A stretch of DNA of 64,000 nt from Rhizomys pruinosus (Eukaryota > Chordata > Mammalia > Rodentia > Spalacidae). The notes under the pieces are model-generated. The model made no database searches and was not told the origin of the DNA. It worked only from the letters and a program-made list of their open reading frames with translations. Every line of letters begins with the position of its first letter. The stretch's first letter is position 1. The DNA is taken from contig VZQC01013876.1 in assembly GCA_009823505.1 (NCBI GenBank), positions 23,849 through 87,848 of the forward strand, written 5' to 3'. Below, one piece after another: positions 1 to 11,019 of this stretch. The position numbers and the translations under genes are program-made.

Positions 1-252
1 GATGGTGGGGCTGTGGGGGTTTGGGCACAACAGCCTGCAAATTGGTTTTACATGAAGGATGCTTGTACTCATAAATTATCACTTATTGCTAAAAAATGAA
101 AGAAAAAAAAACTGAGAGAAAGATGCAGGACAGTTATGGCAGAATGTATGATCTGGGATGGGGTGGGGTGGGGTCGGGGGAAGGGAAAGGAAACTATGCC
201 TGAACTGAATTGGAAAATGATGTATGAAATACACAAAGCATCAATAAAAAAA
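1..252 (+). mobile_element. L1 3' terminal fragment
   Basis: G-rich 3' UTR followed by CATCAATAAAAAAAG. The same tail recurs at 2,600-2,870 and 49,740-50,030 and in antisense at 19,350-19,515. Confidence 0.7.
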
Positions 253-424
253 GTATATATGATTTGTCATTTTCTTTTAATCCTATTAATCTTTGATCTT
301 GATGCATTCATTGTTAATTGTTTAAAGTCTTATATTGAAGTGTACAAATATTAGTGTATTTCTGCAGTTTTCAGTTTCCTTCATATATTTGTACTAATAG
401 TGACAGCTGTTAAAATTTAGATTG

Positions 425-432
425 TGTGCGCG

Positions 433-467
<35 letters not shown>

Positions 468-472
468 GTGTA
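425..472. repeat. (GT)n microsatellite
   Basis: Interrupted GT dinucleotide tract. Confidence 0.9.
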
Positions 473-479
473 CTAATAT

Positions 480-630
480 GTGAGTGCCACAGCATATGTG
501 TGGAAGTCAGAAGACAATTTACATGAGTTGGTTTTCTCCTACCACAAGAGTCTGGGCATGGAATTCAGGTTATCAGGTTTAGCAGGAAGTGCTTTTATGC
601 ACTGAGCAATCTTGTGGCCGTCCCATAGTG
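480..630 (-). mobile_element. Diverged tRNA-derived SINE (B3/B4 type)
   Basis: Contains GTGTGGAAGTCAGAAGAC and ends in a degenerate antisense tRNA-like head (CACTGAGCAATC). Confidence 0.6.
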
Positions 631-884
631 ACACTTTTAAAATAGTGATAATATAGTTATCATAGGTGACCTGAACATGTAGAATTTGGTAGTCAAATAA
701 AATAACTCATTTTTTTATAAAAACCTAATGATGTAAAGTGGTTATCAACTGATCTCATGGAATTATAAAATATCATAAAGTACTATCAAAGTTTTCTATT
801 TTATTATGGCCATATATAGTCATGCTAAACAATTAAATATTAATATGGATGGGTGAGAGTATTCATTTAACTGAAGAGCTATTT

Positions 885-2230
885 TAGATACATCATCATC
901 AAGTGAGATTCATTCCTGGGATGTCAGAATGAATCTACATGCATAAATGTATAAATTTGGTGCATTACACTACCAAAAGAAGGCTAAAACTACATGATTA
1001 TCTAAATAAAATACAGTTGACAAAATGAAATATCCCTTCATGATTAAAATCCTTCAACAAGTTAGGTATGCAAGGAATTTACTTAAACATAATAACAGTA
1101 TATGGCAAACCTGTAACTAATATCATACTAGGATTAGGATTAGATCAGGAACAAAACAAGGATATCTATGGTCACTATTTATATTTAGTATAGAACTAGA
1201 AGTCCTAGCCAGAGCAATCAAGCAAGAGAAAGTAAGAGACATTTAAACCAGAAATGAAGAAGGAAATACTACCTTGAACAACTGATAAAATGGATTCAGG
1301 AAATTTTAGGGAATAAAAATTAATACTATTTCAATACACTAACAACAAACTATCCAAAAAAGAAACCAAGAAATCAATTCTAGTTAAGACAGTTACAAAA
1401 ATAATTAGGAATAAATTTTAACAAAGGAAGGAAAAGATGTTTATACAGAAAATTATAAGACACTGATGAAAGAAATTGGATTCAAATAAATGAAATGATA
1501 TCCTGTATTTATGGATAGGAAAAATATTCTTAAATGCTCATACTACTTAAAATGATCAACACATTCAATATAATTCCTTCCAAAATGCCAGTGACATTTT
1601 CATAGAAATAAAAAAAAAGTTCTTGGGGCTGGAGAGTGGTTCAGTGGTTAAGAGCACCGACTGCTCTAGCAGAGGACCCAGGTTCGAGTCCCAGCACCCA
1701 CATGGCGGCTTAGAAGTGTCTTTAGTGTTGGGCATGGTGGCGCACGCCTTTAATCTCAGCACTCGGGAGACAGAGGAAGGAAGATCTCTGTGCGCTCAAG
1801 GCAGCCTGGTTTACAGAGTGAGTTCCAGGCCAGCTGGGGTATAGGGAGACCCTGTCTCAAAAAAGCAAACAAAAAAAAAAAAGAAAAAAAATTCTAAATT
1901 TCATATGGAACCAAAGATCCCAAACAGAGATCCCAGAAATAGATCCACACATTTATAGTCAATTCATTTATAACAAAGATACAAAATATACAAAATGGGG
2001 AGTAAACAACACTCCATTCTGTAAATAGTGCTAGGAAAACTATCTCAACATAGAGGAAAATGAAATTAGATACTTTTCTCACATCATATACACAAAGCAA
2101 CTCAATATGGAGTAAATAAAGGTCTACACCCATGCTTTGGTAGATGTTCCTACACTCCATAAATGTCCAGGCACTATTAAGTGGCCTCAATGATTTAAAA
2201 AAAACAAAAATGAAAAAACCCAAGAGCACA
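885..2230 (+). mobile_element. Ancient L1, 3' part of ORF2, interrupted
   Basis: Matches the end of L1 ORF2 in order: ATTCCTGGGATG, then AAATATCCCTTCATG, then GTCCTAGCCAGAGCAATCA, then ATATGGAACCAAAGATCC. Many stops, so not functional. Split at about 1,620-1,880 by a composite SINE. Confidence 0.85.
1625..1872 (+). mobile_element. Composite SINE: B2 head fused to B1 (copy 1)
   Basis: B2 tRNA-like head (1,625-1,712) runs at GAAGTGTCTTTA straight into a B1 (about 1,725-1,858) with A-rich tail. L1 sequence resumes on the far side, and AAAAAAAAGTTCT / AAAAAAAATTCT flank the whole unit. Confidence 0.85.
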
Positions 2231-2870
2231 TGAAGTTAGGAGTGATAAGTGGTGGTGGTGGTGGGGGGATAAGGAAGATCTGGAGTGGGGGAGGGAATGG
2301 AGCGATGAACTTGATCAAAATGCAGAGAAGTTGACTGTGGGGTTCTCGGCCCCATGTGATACATCAAACTGTCAGCCCATGAAAGGAAACAGCCAGAATT
2401 GACCAGAGTCCAAGTCAACAGCTCCAGAGAGAGTGGACTGTTTTACCTCTCATCCACCTGTGCCCCTTTTCTAATCCTAGGGAACAACCTGCGGAAGAGG
2501 GGGCGTGGTAGAATGTAAGGGCTGCGATTGGGGTGAATGGTGAAACTACAGCAATGTAGTCTGGACACTCATTTGATCAACTTGATTGAACAAGTCACCC
2601 CCCACTGGATGGTGGGGCTGTAGGTGTTTGGGCACAACAGCCTGCAGATAGGTTTTGCATGAAGGATGCTTGTACTCATGGATTATCACTTATAGCTAAA
2701 AATGAAAAAAAAAAACTGAGAGAAAAGATGCAGGCAGTTATGGCAGAATGCATGATCTGGGATGGGGTGGGGTGGTGGGGGGAGGGAAAGGGAAATAAGC
2801 CTAACTGAATTGGAAAAAAATGTATGAAATGCACAAAGCATCAATAAAAACTAATTTAAAAAAAAAAAAA
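2231..2870 (+). mobile_element. L1 3' UTR and tail
   Basis: Purine-rich 3' UTR, then the GGATGGTGGGGCTG block at about 2,608, then CATCAATAAAAACTAATTT and poly-A at 2,843-2,876. Confidence 0.65.
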
Positions 2871-3564
2871 AAAAGAAATGCAACCCCTACCCTCAAGGCT
2901 CAGGGAAGATGAAACCAGGGGCAGACAGGTTTGGAGGGAGGGCCAGGACGCCTGCTGTGAGATAATGTCTTCCAGACAAGACAGGGAAACTGGACCCATG
3001 AAATCTGACAGCGTCTAAACAAGGCCTGTAACAACACCAGCAGTTGACATGCCAACGTGGATGGGGCAAAAGTTCACATTCTTAACTCTAGATGAAGAGC
3101 TACAGGCAACTGATGTTGGCCAAGAAGGAGGAGAATCAGTTTTCTCCAGGGATGAGTCCCTAAGAGGATATCCAGTCACACATGATCAATCCTAAACACA
3201 TGTATACATTAGCACCACTAAATGGACTCAGTAGGTTGCTTCTATACGCATGGGGGTGGAGGGAACAAATAATAATTAAAGATCAGGAAATTGAAAGGGA
3301 GTGAGGTAAACATAGGGATGGTGGGAGGGGCGGAAATGTAAATATAGTAGTCATGTACGAAATTCTTAAATTTTAATTTTGTTTTACTTTTTAATACATG
3401 AGTAATATTGCCTGCATGTGTGTAAGTGCACCCAGTTGTGCAATGCCACAGAAGGTCAGAAGAAGATGTCAGATCTCCTAGATCTGGAGTAGGATGGTTT
3501 TCAACACCATGTGGTGCTGGAATAGAACCCAGGTTTTTCTGCAAGAACAGTCAGTGCTTCTTAA
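2758..3564. repeat. Tandem duplicate, copy A, ending at an N
   Basis: 807 bp repeated directly at 3,566-4,377, separated only by the single ambiguous base at 3,565. Contains an L1 tail, a poly-A tract, about 500 bp of L1-related sequence and a minus-strand B2 cut off at the N. Confidence 0.85.
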
Positions 3565-3565
3565 N

Positions 3566-4377
3566 TGGGATGGGGTGGGGGTGGGGGGGGAGGGAAAGGG
3601 AAATAAGCCTGAACTGAATTGGAAAAAATGTATGAAATGCACAAAGCATCAATAAAAACTAATTTAAAGAAAAAAAAAAAAAAAGAAAATGCAACCCCTA
3701 CCCTCAAGGCTCAGGGAAGATGAAACCAGGGGCAGACAGGTTTGGAGGGAGGGCCAGGACGCCTGCTGTGAGATAATGTCTTCCAGACAAGACAGGGAAA
3801 CTGGACCCATGAAATCTGACACGTAAACAAGGCCTGGTAACAACACCAGCAGTTGACATGCCAACGTGGATGGGGCAAAAGTTCACATTCTTACTTCTAG
3901 ATGAAGAGCTACAGGCAACTGATGTTGGCCAAGAGAGGGAGAATCAGTTTTCTCCAGGGATGAGCTCCCTAAGAGGATATCCAGTCACACATGATCAATC
4001 CTAAACACATGTATACATTAGCACCACTAAATGGACTCAGTAGGTTGCTTCTATACGCATGGGGGTGGAGGGAACAAATAATAATTAAAGATCAGGAAAT
4101 TGAAAGGGAGTGAGGTAAACATAGGGTGAGTGGGAGGGGCGGAAATGTAAATATAGTAGTCATGTACGAAATTCTTAAATTTTAATTTTGTTTTACTTTT
4201 TTAATACATGAGTATATTGCCTGCATGTGTGTAAGTGCACCCAGGTTGTGCAATGCCCACAGAGGTCAGAAGAAGATGTCAGATCTCCTAGATCTGGAGT
4301 TATGGATGGTTTTCAGACACCATGTGGATGCTGGGAATAGAACCCAGGTTTTCTGCAAGAACAGTCAGTGCTCTTAA
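3566..4377. repeat. Tandem duplicate, copy B, starting after the N
   Basis: 812 bp nearly identical to 2,758-3,564, with scattered one-base indels. Here the minus-strand B2 is complete, running on to about 4,401. The single n at 3,565 marks a scaffold join of unmerged overlapping ends. Confidence 0.85.
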
Positions 4378-4401
4378 TCACTGAGCCATCTCTCCAGCTC
4401 C
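4208..4401 (-). mobile_element. B2 SINE
   Basis: Ends in the antisense B2 head CTGAGCCATCTCTCCAGC. Its counterpart at about 3,400-3,564 is cut off by the N. Confidence 0.85.
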
Positions 4402-4432
4402 AAATTTTAAATTTTCAAAAATAAGCAAAGTG

Positions 4433-4615
4433 AGGCCCGTGAGATGGCTCAGTGGGTAAAGGTGTTTACTGCCAAGTGTGGCGATCTATACTTGATTCCT
4501 AGAATCCACATGGTGGAAAGGAAGAACCACCTCTTGCAGACCATCCTCTGGCTTCCGCACATGCGCCATGGTACATGCTTATATACACATAATAAAATTA
4601 ATTAAGTAAATGTAA
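4433..4615 (+). mobile_element. Older tRNA-derived SINE (B3/B4 type)
   Basis: Head GTGAGATGGCTCAGTGGGTAA, body with CCACATGGTGGAAAGGAAG, A/T-rich tail with AATAAAATTAATT. Confidence 0.7.
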
Positions 4616-4956
4616 TTTTCAAATAGGCAACGGGCTTCAATAGATATTTCTCAAAAAAATTAAGGGTCAACAGTTGCATGAAAAATCTCTCTTCATTACT
4701 AATAATTATGGAAATTCAAAATAACCACAAGGGGATAGTACCTCATGTCTGTTAGTGTGGATAATAGCAAAAGACTAAAGATAAGTGACAGTGAGCCCTG
4801 GGGAAATAGGAAGTCCGTGTACACCGTTCATGTGAATGTAAGTAAAGCCATGATGGTAAACAGCATGGCAGTTCCTAAAAAAAATATTAAAAATACAAGT
4901 ACCATATAAGCCAGATGTTTCACAACTAGTACCATCCAAAGAAAATAAATTCATTT

Positions 4957-5060
4957 GGGAAGCTGAGAAAGAAGGATTGTGAGTTTGAAGCCAGTCTGGC
5001 TACAGTGAGTTCTTGGCCAGCCTGGGCTTCAGAGCAAGACTCTGCTTCCCTCAATACCCA
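4957..5060 (+). mobile_element. Diverged B1 SINE
   Basis: Contains GAAGCCAGTCTGGCTACAG and GGCCAGCCTGGGCTTCAGAG. Confidence 0.65.
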
Positions 5061-5061
5061 T

Positions 5062-5990
5062 TCCCTCAATTCAAACAGAAAGCCCATGAAAATCAGTAGC
5101 CCAAGAGACATCTGAAATCCCAAGTTCATTGAAGCAATAGCTGAGAATGGATTCAACCTATGGAATGTACTCAATGGGACACCGTCGACGAGCGGAGGAC
5201 TAAAGAAAATGCGATACTCAGAAAGCCACAATTGGCCCAAATGTAGAGAATAAGACACTGCAGACTGGGTGTCGCGGATAGGACTCCTGTATTAGACCTC
5301 TGCCACCCAGGGCTCAGGGATCATTGAGAGAGAGAGGGGGTGGAAAGATACTAAGAGCCAGGGGTGGTGGACGAACAAAAGGAAACAGTTTTCCAGGTGG
5401 CTGAGAACTTGCTCATATGAACTTACAACACTGGTGAGAGCATGCACAAGACGCATGCAAACTCAAACCAGACAAAAACCCAGCATAAAAATGGGGAAAT
5501 GGGTAACAATCGACAACCTTAGCTGAAGAACTATTGGCAACTCATCACTGCTGGGTAAGGGAGACTATTAGTGAGGCTAGGTAGGCTAACCAGGCTCTGC
5601 TGGATAAACTCACACAAAGGAACATCTGGGGACACAAACTTCATTCTACAGGCCTTAATGTATATAAGAGAAAGCATGAAATCCGGCAGGGGGACTCCTG
5701 GGGACTGCAGATAGTGGAAGGGGCCTAAATTTGATTAAGATGTATTGTATGGGGGTGAAGAAATGGCTCACTGGTTAAAAGCACCGACTGCTCTTGCAGA
5801 GGAGCCAGGTTCGATTCCCAGCACCCGCATGGTGGCTAAGACCCATCTTTTACTCCAGTTCCAGGGGAATCCGACACCCTCTTCTGACACAGGTGCATCT
5901 ACCTACATGCAGACAGTATACTCATACACATAAAATAATAAATAAAAAATTAAAAAAGATGTATGAAATGCACAAAATTCAATAAAAATA
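5062..5990 (+). mobile_element. L1-type 3' repeat interrupted by a B2
   Basis: Same family as 56,100-57,425: the CACCCAGGGCTCAGGGA block and the end TTTGATTAAGATGTATTG. The tail resumes after the B2 as GATGTATGAAATGCACA. Confidence 0.7.
5742..5962 (+). mobile_element. B2 SINE
   Basis: Head GAAGAAATGGCTCACTGG; AATAAATAAAAAATT tail. The short direct repeat AAGATGTAT flanks it within the L1-type tail. Confidence 0.85.
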
Positions 5991-6171
5991 GAAAAAAGAT
6001 GTGATACATATGTACAATGAAATATTATTCAGCCATCAAAGAATAAAATCTTGCCGCTTGTAGCAATGTGGATGGAACTGGGGACTGCCATGTTAAATAA
6101 AATAATCTAGACATAGGCAAATGGATAACACATGCTGTCACTCAAATGTAGCATCTAAAAAAAAGCAAACT

Positions 6172-6405
6172 CTGGGGCTGGAGAGATGGCCTAGCGGTTA
6201 AGAGCACCAACTGCTCTTGCAGAGGACCCGGGTTTGATCCCCACCACCCACATGGTGGCTGAGAACCATCTGTAACTCCAGTTCCAGGGGAATCCGAGAC
6301 CCTCTTCTGACCTCCGTGGCATTGCACAATACGGGTGCACAAACCTGCATGCAGACAGTACATTCATACACATAGGAAAATAAATAAAAAATTTTAAAAA
6401 ATTTT
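6172..6405 (+). mobile_element. B2 SINE
   Basis: Full-length with TGGGGCTGGAGAGATGGC head. Target duplication AAAAAGCAAACTC flanks it in the ancient L1. Confidence 0.9.
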
Positions 6406-6479
6406 AAAAAAGCAAACTCATAGAAGCAGAAAGCAGAATGGTGGTCATCAGGGGCTGGTGGTTGGGGTAAACATCTGTA

Positions 6480-6988
6480 GTTGGATTCCATTATGAATGA
6501 AGGCTTTCTTGCCTTCCCAAGTTACTGACTCCTGAATTCACTTGGCCACACATTACACATCATCCTATCTTGGAACACTCTGATCACTTTTGTGGAGTCC
6601 TCAAGCATGTAGGATTGTTGACCTTGACCTCATTATACTGTTCTCTACTAGATAGTTGAGTTATGATTTTTTTATTTTTTACATTGTTACATCACTATTA
6701 CAGTGTGCACAGAGACATCTTATCCTGGAAATGTATCTCCCACAAGAGACATTACCTTGAGTTCTGAATTCTTTCTTTGTGCAACTTGTTCTGTTACAGA
6801 TATGGAGACTTAATTTATATCTAGAAACAATGCAACATTTGCAGTCTCTGGCCTGACTCTGGGACATGCTATTCTTATTCTGCTGCTTTCTGAGACTAGG
6901 TTTCCTTTTTAGTTTGAGATAATGTCTTTGCTAAAGTCTTTTTAAAAAATTTGCCTAAACTAAATGACTTTTGTTTTATTCTACCTAT
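6480..6988. other. Intergenic stretch, nothing recognised
   Basis: A/T-rich unique-looking sequence. No open frame, RNA gene or clear repeat. Confidence 0.4.
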
Positions 6989-7146
6989 TTATTTATTTTT
7001 GGTCTTTTTGAGACAGGGTCTCCCTGTAGCTCCAGCTGTCCTGGAACTCACTCTGTAGACCAGGCTGGCCTTGAACTCACAAAGATCCACCTGCCTCTGC
7101 CTCCCGAGTGCTAGGATTAAAGGCGTGCACCACCACGCCCAGCTAA
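6985..7146 (-). mobile_element. B1 SINE
   Basis: Antisense B1: GAGACAGGGTCTCCCTGTAG through CACCACCACGCCCAGC. Confidence 0.92.
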
Positions 7147-7432
7147 TTAAGAGCCTTGTAAGTTTTTCAATGGCCTTATTTGTTCTAGTAATTCTTATAT
7201 TTAATGCCATATGGTCAGAAAAATGTGGATTGTTTAATTCTGTTTTCAAAAATTGATTTAAATTTTTGGTAAATGATGGACATTAAAAAATAGTTGCTAT
7301 GTTTCATTACATGGAGAGCAAGAAACATTGATCATAATATTTACTATTTAGTCTACTTTTCTTGTTAAAATCTGAGTGTTGGGTTTGCATATCATATGAA
7401 AGTTTAGGAAAATTCTAGCACTACCTTTATTT

Positions 7433-7461
7433 GCTATTTATTTATTTATTTATTTACTTAC

Positions 7462-7516
<55 letters not shown>

Positions 7517-7767
7517 TGTTGGTCTTTTTGAGACAGCATCTCCCTTTAGTCCCAGCTGGTCTGGAGCTCGCTCTGGAGACCAGGCTGGCCTTGAACTCAC
7601 AGGGATCCACCTGCGTCTGCCTCCTGAGTGCTGAGATTAAATGTGTGCACCACCACACCCAGCACTAAAGACGGTTCTTAGCTGCCATGTGGGTGCTGGG
7701 AACCAAACCCAGGTCCTCTGCAAGAGCAGTCAGTGCTCTTAAGCACTGAGCCATCTCTCCATCCCCT
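7433..7767 (-). mobile_element. Composite SINE: B2 head fused to B1 (copy 2), with (TAAA)n tail
   Basis: Read on the minus strand: B2 head from 7,767, junction AAGAACCGTCTTTAGTGCTG at about 7,670, B1 to about 7,520, then a tail grown into a (TAAA)n microsatellite (7,433-7,518). A target duplication was not clear. Confidence 0.85.
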
Positions 7768-7844
7768 TGTTAGCTACTTTTGTAGGCAATCTTAGTAACT
7801 ATCTTGCCCCCAGTTTTCTTATGACGACACATTTTTAAAAATTT

Positions 7845-8056
7845 ATTGTGTCTAGGAGTGTTTTGCTTGTATGTATGTATGTATGTAAGAGCAAACATGA
7901 TGTGCAATGCCCATGGAGGTCACAAGAGGGCATCAGATCCCCTGTGACTGGAATTCCAAATGGTCATTAACTGCCATGTAGGAGCTGGAAACCAAACCCC
8001 AATCCCTTGGAAGAAGAGCTGGTGCTCCTAACTGCTGAGCCACCTCTCCAAGTCTG
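7845..8056 (-). mobile_element. Diverged B2/B3 SINE
   Basis: Antisense body GTGCAATGCCCATGGAGG and head CTGAGCCACCTCTCCAAG. Confidence 0.75.
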
Positions 8057-8583
8057 AAGGGGCTATATTTTGATAAATGTGTTACAGAATTTTGTTATTG
8101 TAAATACAATAAAAAAATAGTACCACAAACTTTGATGTCTTCTTGATGGAATAAAACCTCTAGTAAATTTGATGGATGAGGACACTGTAGTCATACACAG
8201 AATACAGCTTTAAACACTTTTTATAAGTGCGAGTACATTTGAAAACAGTGATACAAAATATAGCTTAGTAAATGATGGACTAGTAACACAGTGCTTTATT
8301 ATCATTATCAAATATTCACTGAAAAGAACTCCAGGTGCTATACTGTTTATGAGTGGCCCCACAGATGTTTACATTCCTATCATCACAAACCTGTGAAACA
8401 TATATTGTGCTATGATAATGCCTACCATGTTAGGCAATAGCAATTTTTTAGCTGCTCCATTCTCAGTGACTGATAATGACCTTGCTATTTGGCAAGTGAC
8501 TGTGTATGTGTTGCTTCTGTTATAGGCTGCATTTGTTTCTTCTGGTACTCCATATTGCACCTCCTGAACAGAGAATTGTATTT

Positions 8584-8585
<2 letters not shown>

Positions 8586-8636
<51 letters not shown>
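8586..8636. repeat. (GT)n(GC)n microsatellite
   Basis: About 20 GT units followed by GCGCGCGCGC, a Z-DNA-prone alternation. Confidence 0.9.
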
Positions 8637-8638
<2 letters not shown>

Positions 8639-8639
8639 T

Positions 8640-8815
8640 TAGGACAGAAGTTGATGACGTCAGGGAGTGCACCCATGTGTGTAATGCCCATGGAGGTTAG
8701 TAGGGGACACAGGATTCCCCCGGAACTGGAGTTATGGATGATTGTTAGCTGCCAAGTGGGTGCTGGGTACCAAACTCAAGTCATTGTCCTCAATTGTTCT
8801 CCGCCTTAATTTTTA
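8640..8815 (-). mobile_element. B2/B3 SINE, diverged
   Basis: Antisense body: GTGTGTAATGCCCATGGAGG and CCGGAACTGGAGTTATGG. Confidence 0.7.
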
Positions 8816-8849
8816 GACAGAATTTTATTTCCCCTGTCTTTGTCTCTGT

Positions 8850-9136
8850 GTATTTATGTAGGAAGGACAGAGGTTGATGTCAGGGTACATTCCTCAATTG
8901 CTCTCCACCTTATTTTTTTTTGAAAGGTCTCTCACTGAACCTGGAGCTCTCCATTTCAGTTAGACTGTCTGAGCAGCGAGCCCACTGTGTTCCGCCTCTG
9001 TCTGTTCCCCAGAGCTGGAGTTACAGATGCATGCTGCCATGCCAGGCTTTCTATATGGGTGCTGGGTATCCACACTCAGGTCATCATCCCTCCACAGCAA
9101 GACCTTTACCCTCCGCGCTATCTCCCCAGCCCTAGA
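8850..9136 (-). mobile_element. B4-type SINE
   Basis: TCTCTCACTGAACCTGGAGC, TTCAGTTAGACTGTCTG, and the antisense head GCGCTATCTCCCCAGCCC. Confidence 0.75.
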
Positions 9137-9390
9137 ATTCCAGTTCTTTGTGTCAGGTCTTCATCCCTTTCCTCTGGATTCTGAGATTTCTCTTTTGGTT
9201 CGCTTTTTTGTACTTGCATTATATAAATTAGTAAAAATCACTTTTCATTCAAATGCTATCTTTATCTGATTTTTTCCTTTTTGAGAAATAGGACATTGAT
9301 CTTTTGTTTGGAATTAAATTAAGAACATCATTGTCTTTTCTGATTCTGTGGAAGGCTGTACCTGTTTGCTGGTTTTAACATAAACTTGTA
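9137..9390. other. Intergenic stretch, nothing recognised
   Basis: Unique-looking A/T-rich sequence. Confidence 0.4.
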
Positions 9391-9392
9391 GA

Positions 9393-9622
9393 GGGGCTAG
9401 GAATGCTGTTCAGTGGTCCAGTGCGTACCTATTTCCATGCAGGAAGCCGTGGGTTCCATTCCTAGCATTGCATAAACTGGGCATTTAAACACCTATAATT
9501 CCACTGCTTGGGAATCAAAGGCAAGAAGATCAAGTGTTCAAGATCTTCTTTGGTGACATAGCAAGTTTTGGATCAGCCTGGGCTATGTGAAATCCTGTTT
9601 CAAAAAAAAGAAAAAAAATTAA
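9393..9622 (+). mobile_element. ID-head plus B1-like SINE (B4/RSINE type)
   Basis: ID-like head with TGGGTTCCATTCCTAGC followed by a degenerate B1 half and an A-rich tail. Confidence 0.7.
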
Positions 9623-9851
9623 AATGCCATGTGGGTTACACCAGCCAAATAGTTTAATAGCTAACAAAATTGAAAAGCTACTTTTCTTCCATAGTTCTGT
9701 TTTTCTTGGTTAGAAATTATTTGATTACAAAGTACTAGAAGATTGGGAAGTTCATTGCTTTGCTAAGTGCTTGTATTTGACCTCTTAATAAGCAGCATTG
9801 CTAGGGGAGTGTTCTAGGAATTTATTTTTAGGATTTAAAAAACTGCACCGT

Positions 9852-10005
9852 AACCAGGCATGGTGGCACATGCTTTTAATCCCAGCACTTGGGAGGCAGA
9901 TCCACCTGCCAGGTGGATCTCTGTGAGTTCACGGCCAGCCTGGTCTACAGAGTGAGTTCCAGGACAGCTGGGGCTATAGGGAGACCCTGTGTAAAAAAGA
10001 CAAAA
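9852..10005 (+). mobile_element. B1 SINE
   Basis: CCAGGCATGGTGGCACATGC through GGAGACCCTGTGTAAAA. A CCACCTGCCAGGTGGATC segment shows a local inverted duplication. Confidence 0.9.
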
Positions 10006-10734
10006 CAAACAATGCACTGGAATGTGGAATCCTCAGCTGGCTAAGCATGTTTTCCCTCCATGTTCATTGTGGCAGGTATAAATGACTTGGTGCCTTACAC
10101 TCCTTAACAACTGGCCAAACAAGTTCCCTAAGCACATTTCTTCTTTAGTGACTCCTGGTACCACATGAGGCACAAAGCGACCACTGCAGCTTCCTGTTCA
10201 GCCCTCTTTCATTGGCTCAGTGCTCAGTTAGTCTTTATGAGGCCTGCATTTTCATCTCATGGAACTGGTTTGAATGTTGAACTTCACTGATGGGCAAAGT
10301 TGTGGCCTGGCTGATTCTGGCAGCTTCTGCCCTCAGTATATCCCCACCAGCCTCTTGCCATTTCTCACCCCTAGAGGGCGCCTTTCCCTGTTTTTACCCC
10401 TTATTATTTTTTTTTTTCTTTTTGAGTATGACAGTAGAATTTGGGAAAAGAAACTGAAATGGTAATCTTGAAATCCGAATCCTCTTTCATGTGTGCTCAT
10501 TTGATTCATTATCGAATAGGGAATACTGCAGGCAAGCTATTGCAATGTGCTGTTTTCTCCTCTTCCCTAATGCCTTGCAAATATTTTTTTTCTTTCTTAA
10601 ATCATACATGTCCAAAATGAGTATATTGTATGCATAGGTTTTGGCCTTGAAATCTGGATCCTGGCTCAGCCTCACGAGTGCGTGATCCTCCGTTCCCAGC
10701 TTATGATATATACTATTAATAGTTTCTAGACATG

Positions 10735-10870
10735 CATCACCACACTTGTTTGGTTTCTTTGAGGCAGCGTTTTACCCTATAGTCCAGGTTCATTCCAAAG
10801 TCAAGGCGATCCTCCTGTTTCTGCATCCTGAGTGCTGCGATTGCAAGTGTGAGTCATCATGCCAAGCCAT
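10735..10870 (-). mobile_element. Diverged B1 SINE
   Basis: Antisense B1 core: GAGTGCTGCGATTGCAAG. Confidence 0.65.
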
Positions 10871-11019
10871 TAGTTCTTTTTAAAAAAATGGAGTATTTTC
10901 ATTCTTTGGTCATTTCATATGTGCACACAGTGTATATAGACAACCCTCACTCTTCTAATTCCATCTGGATCCACCCTTTCAATATATATATACATATATA
11001 TAAATTTTTTTTTATCCCA

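Larger units (their letters stand above)
4620..6490 (+). mobile_element. Ancient L1 3' end with nested younger insertions
   Basis: L1 ORF2 and 3' sequence at about 4,625-4,940 resumes at about 5,998-6,168 (AATATTATTCAGCCATCAAAG) and again at 6,404-6,470. Between these lie a B1-like element, a younger L1-type 3' repeat and two B2 SINEs. Confidence 0.75.

Noticed and set aside
7433..7518. (TTTA)n tract as an independent regulatory repeat
   Set aside because: It is the expanded A-rich tail of a minus-strand composite SINE.
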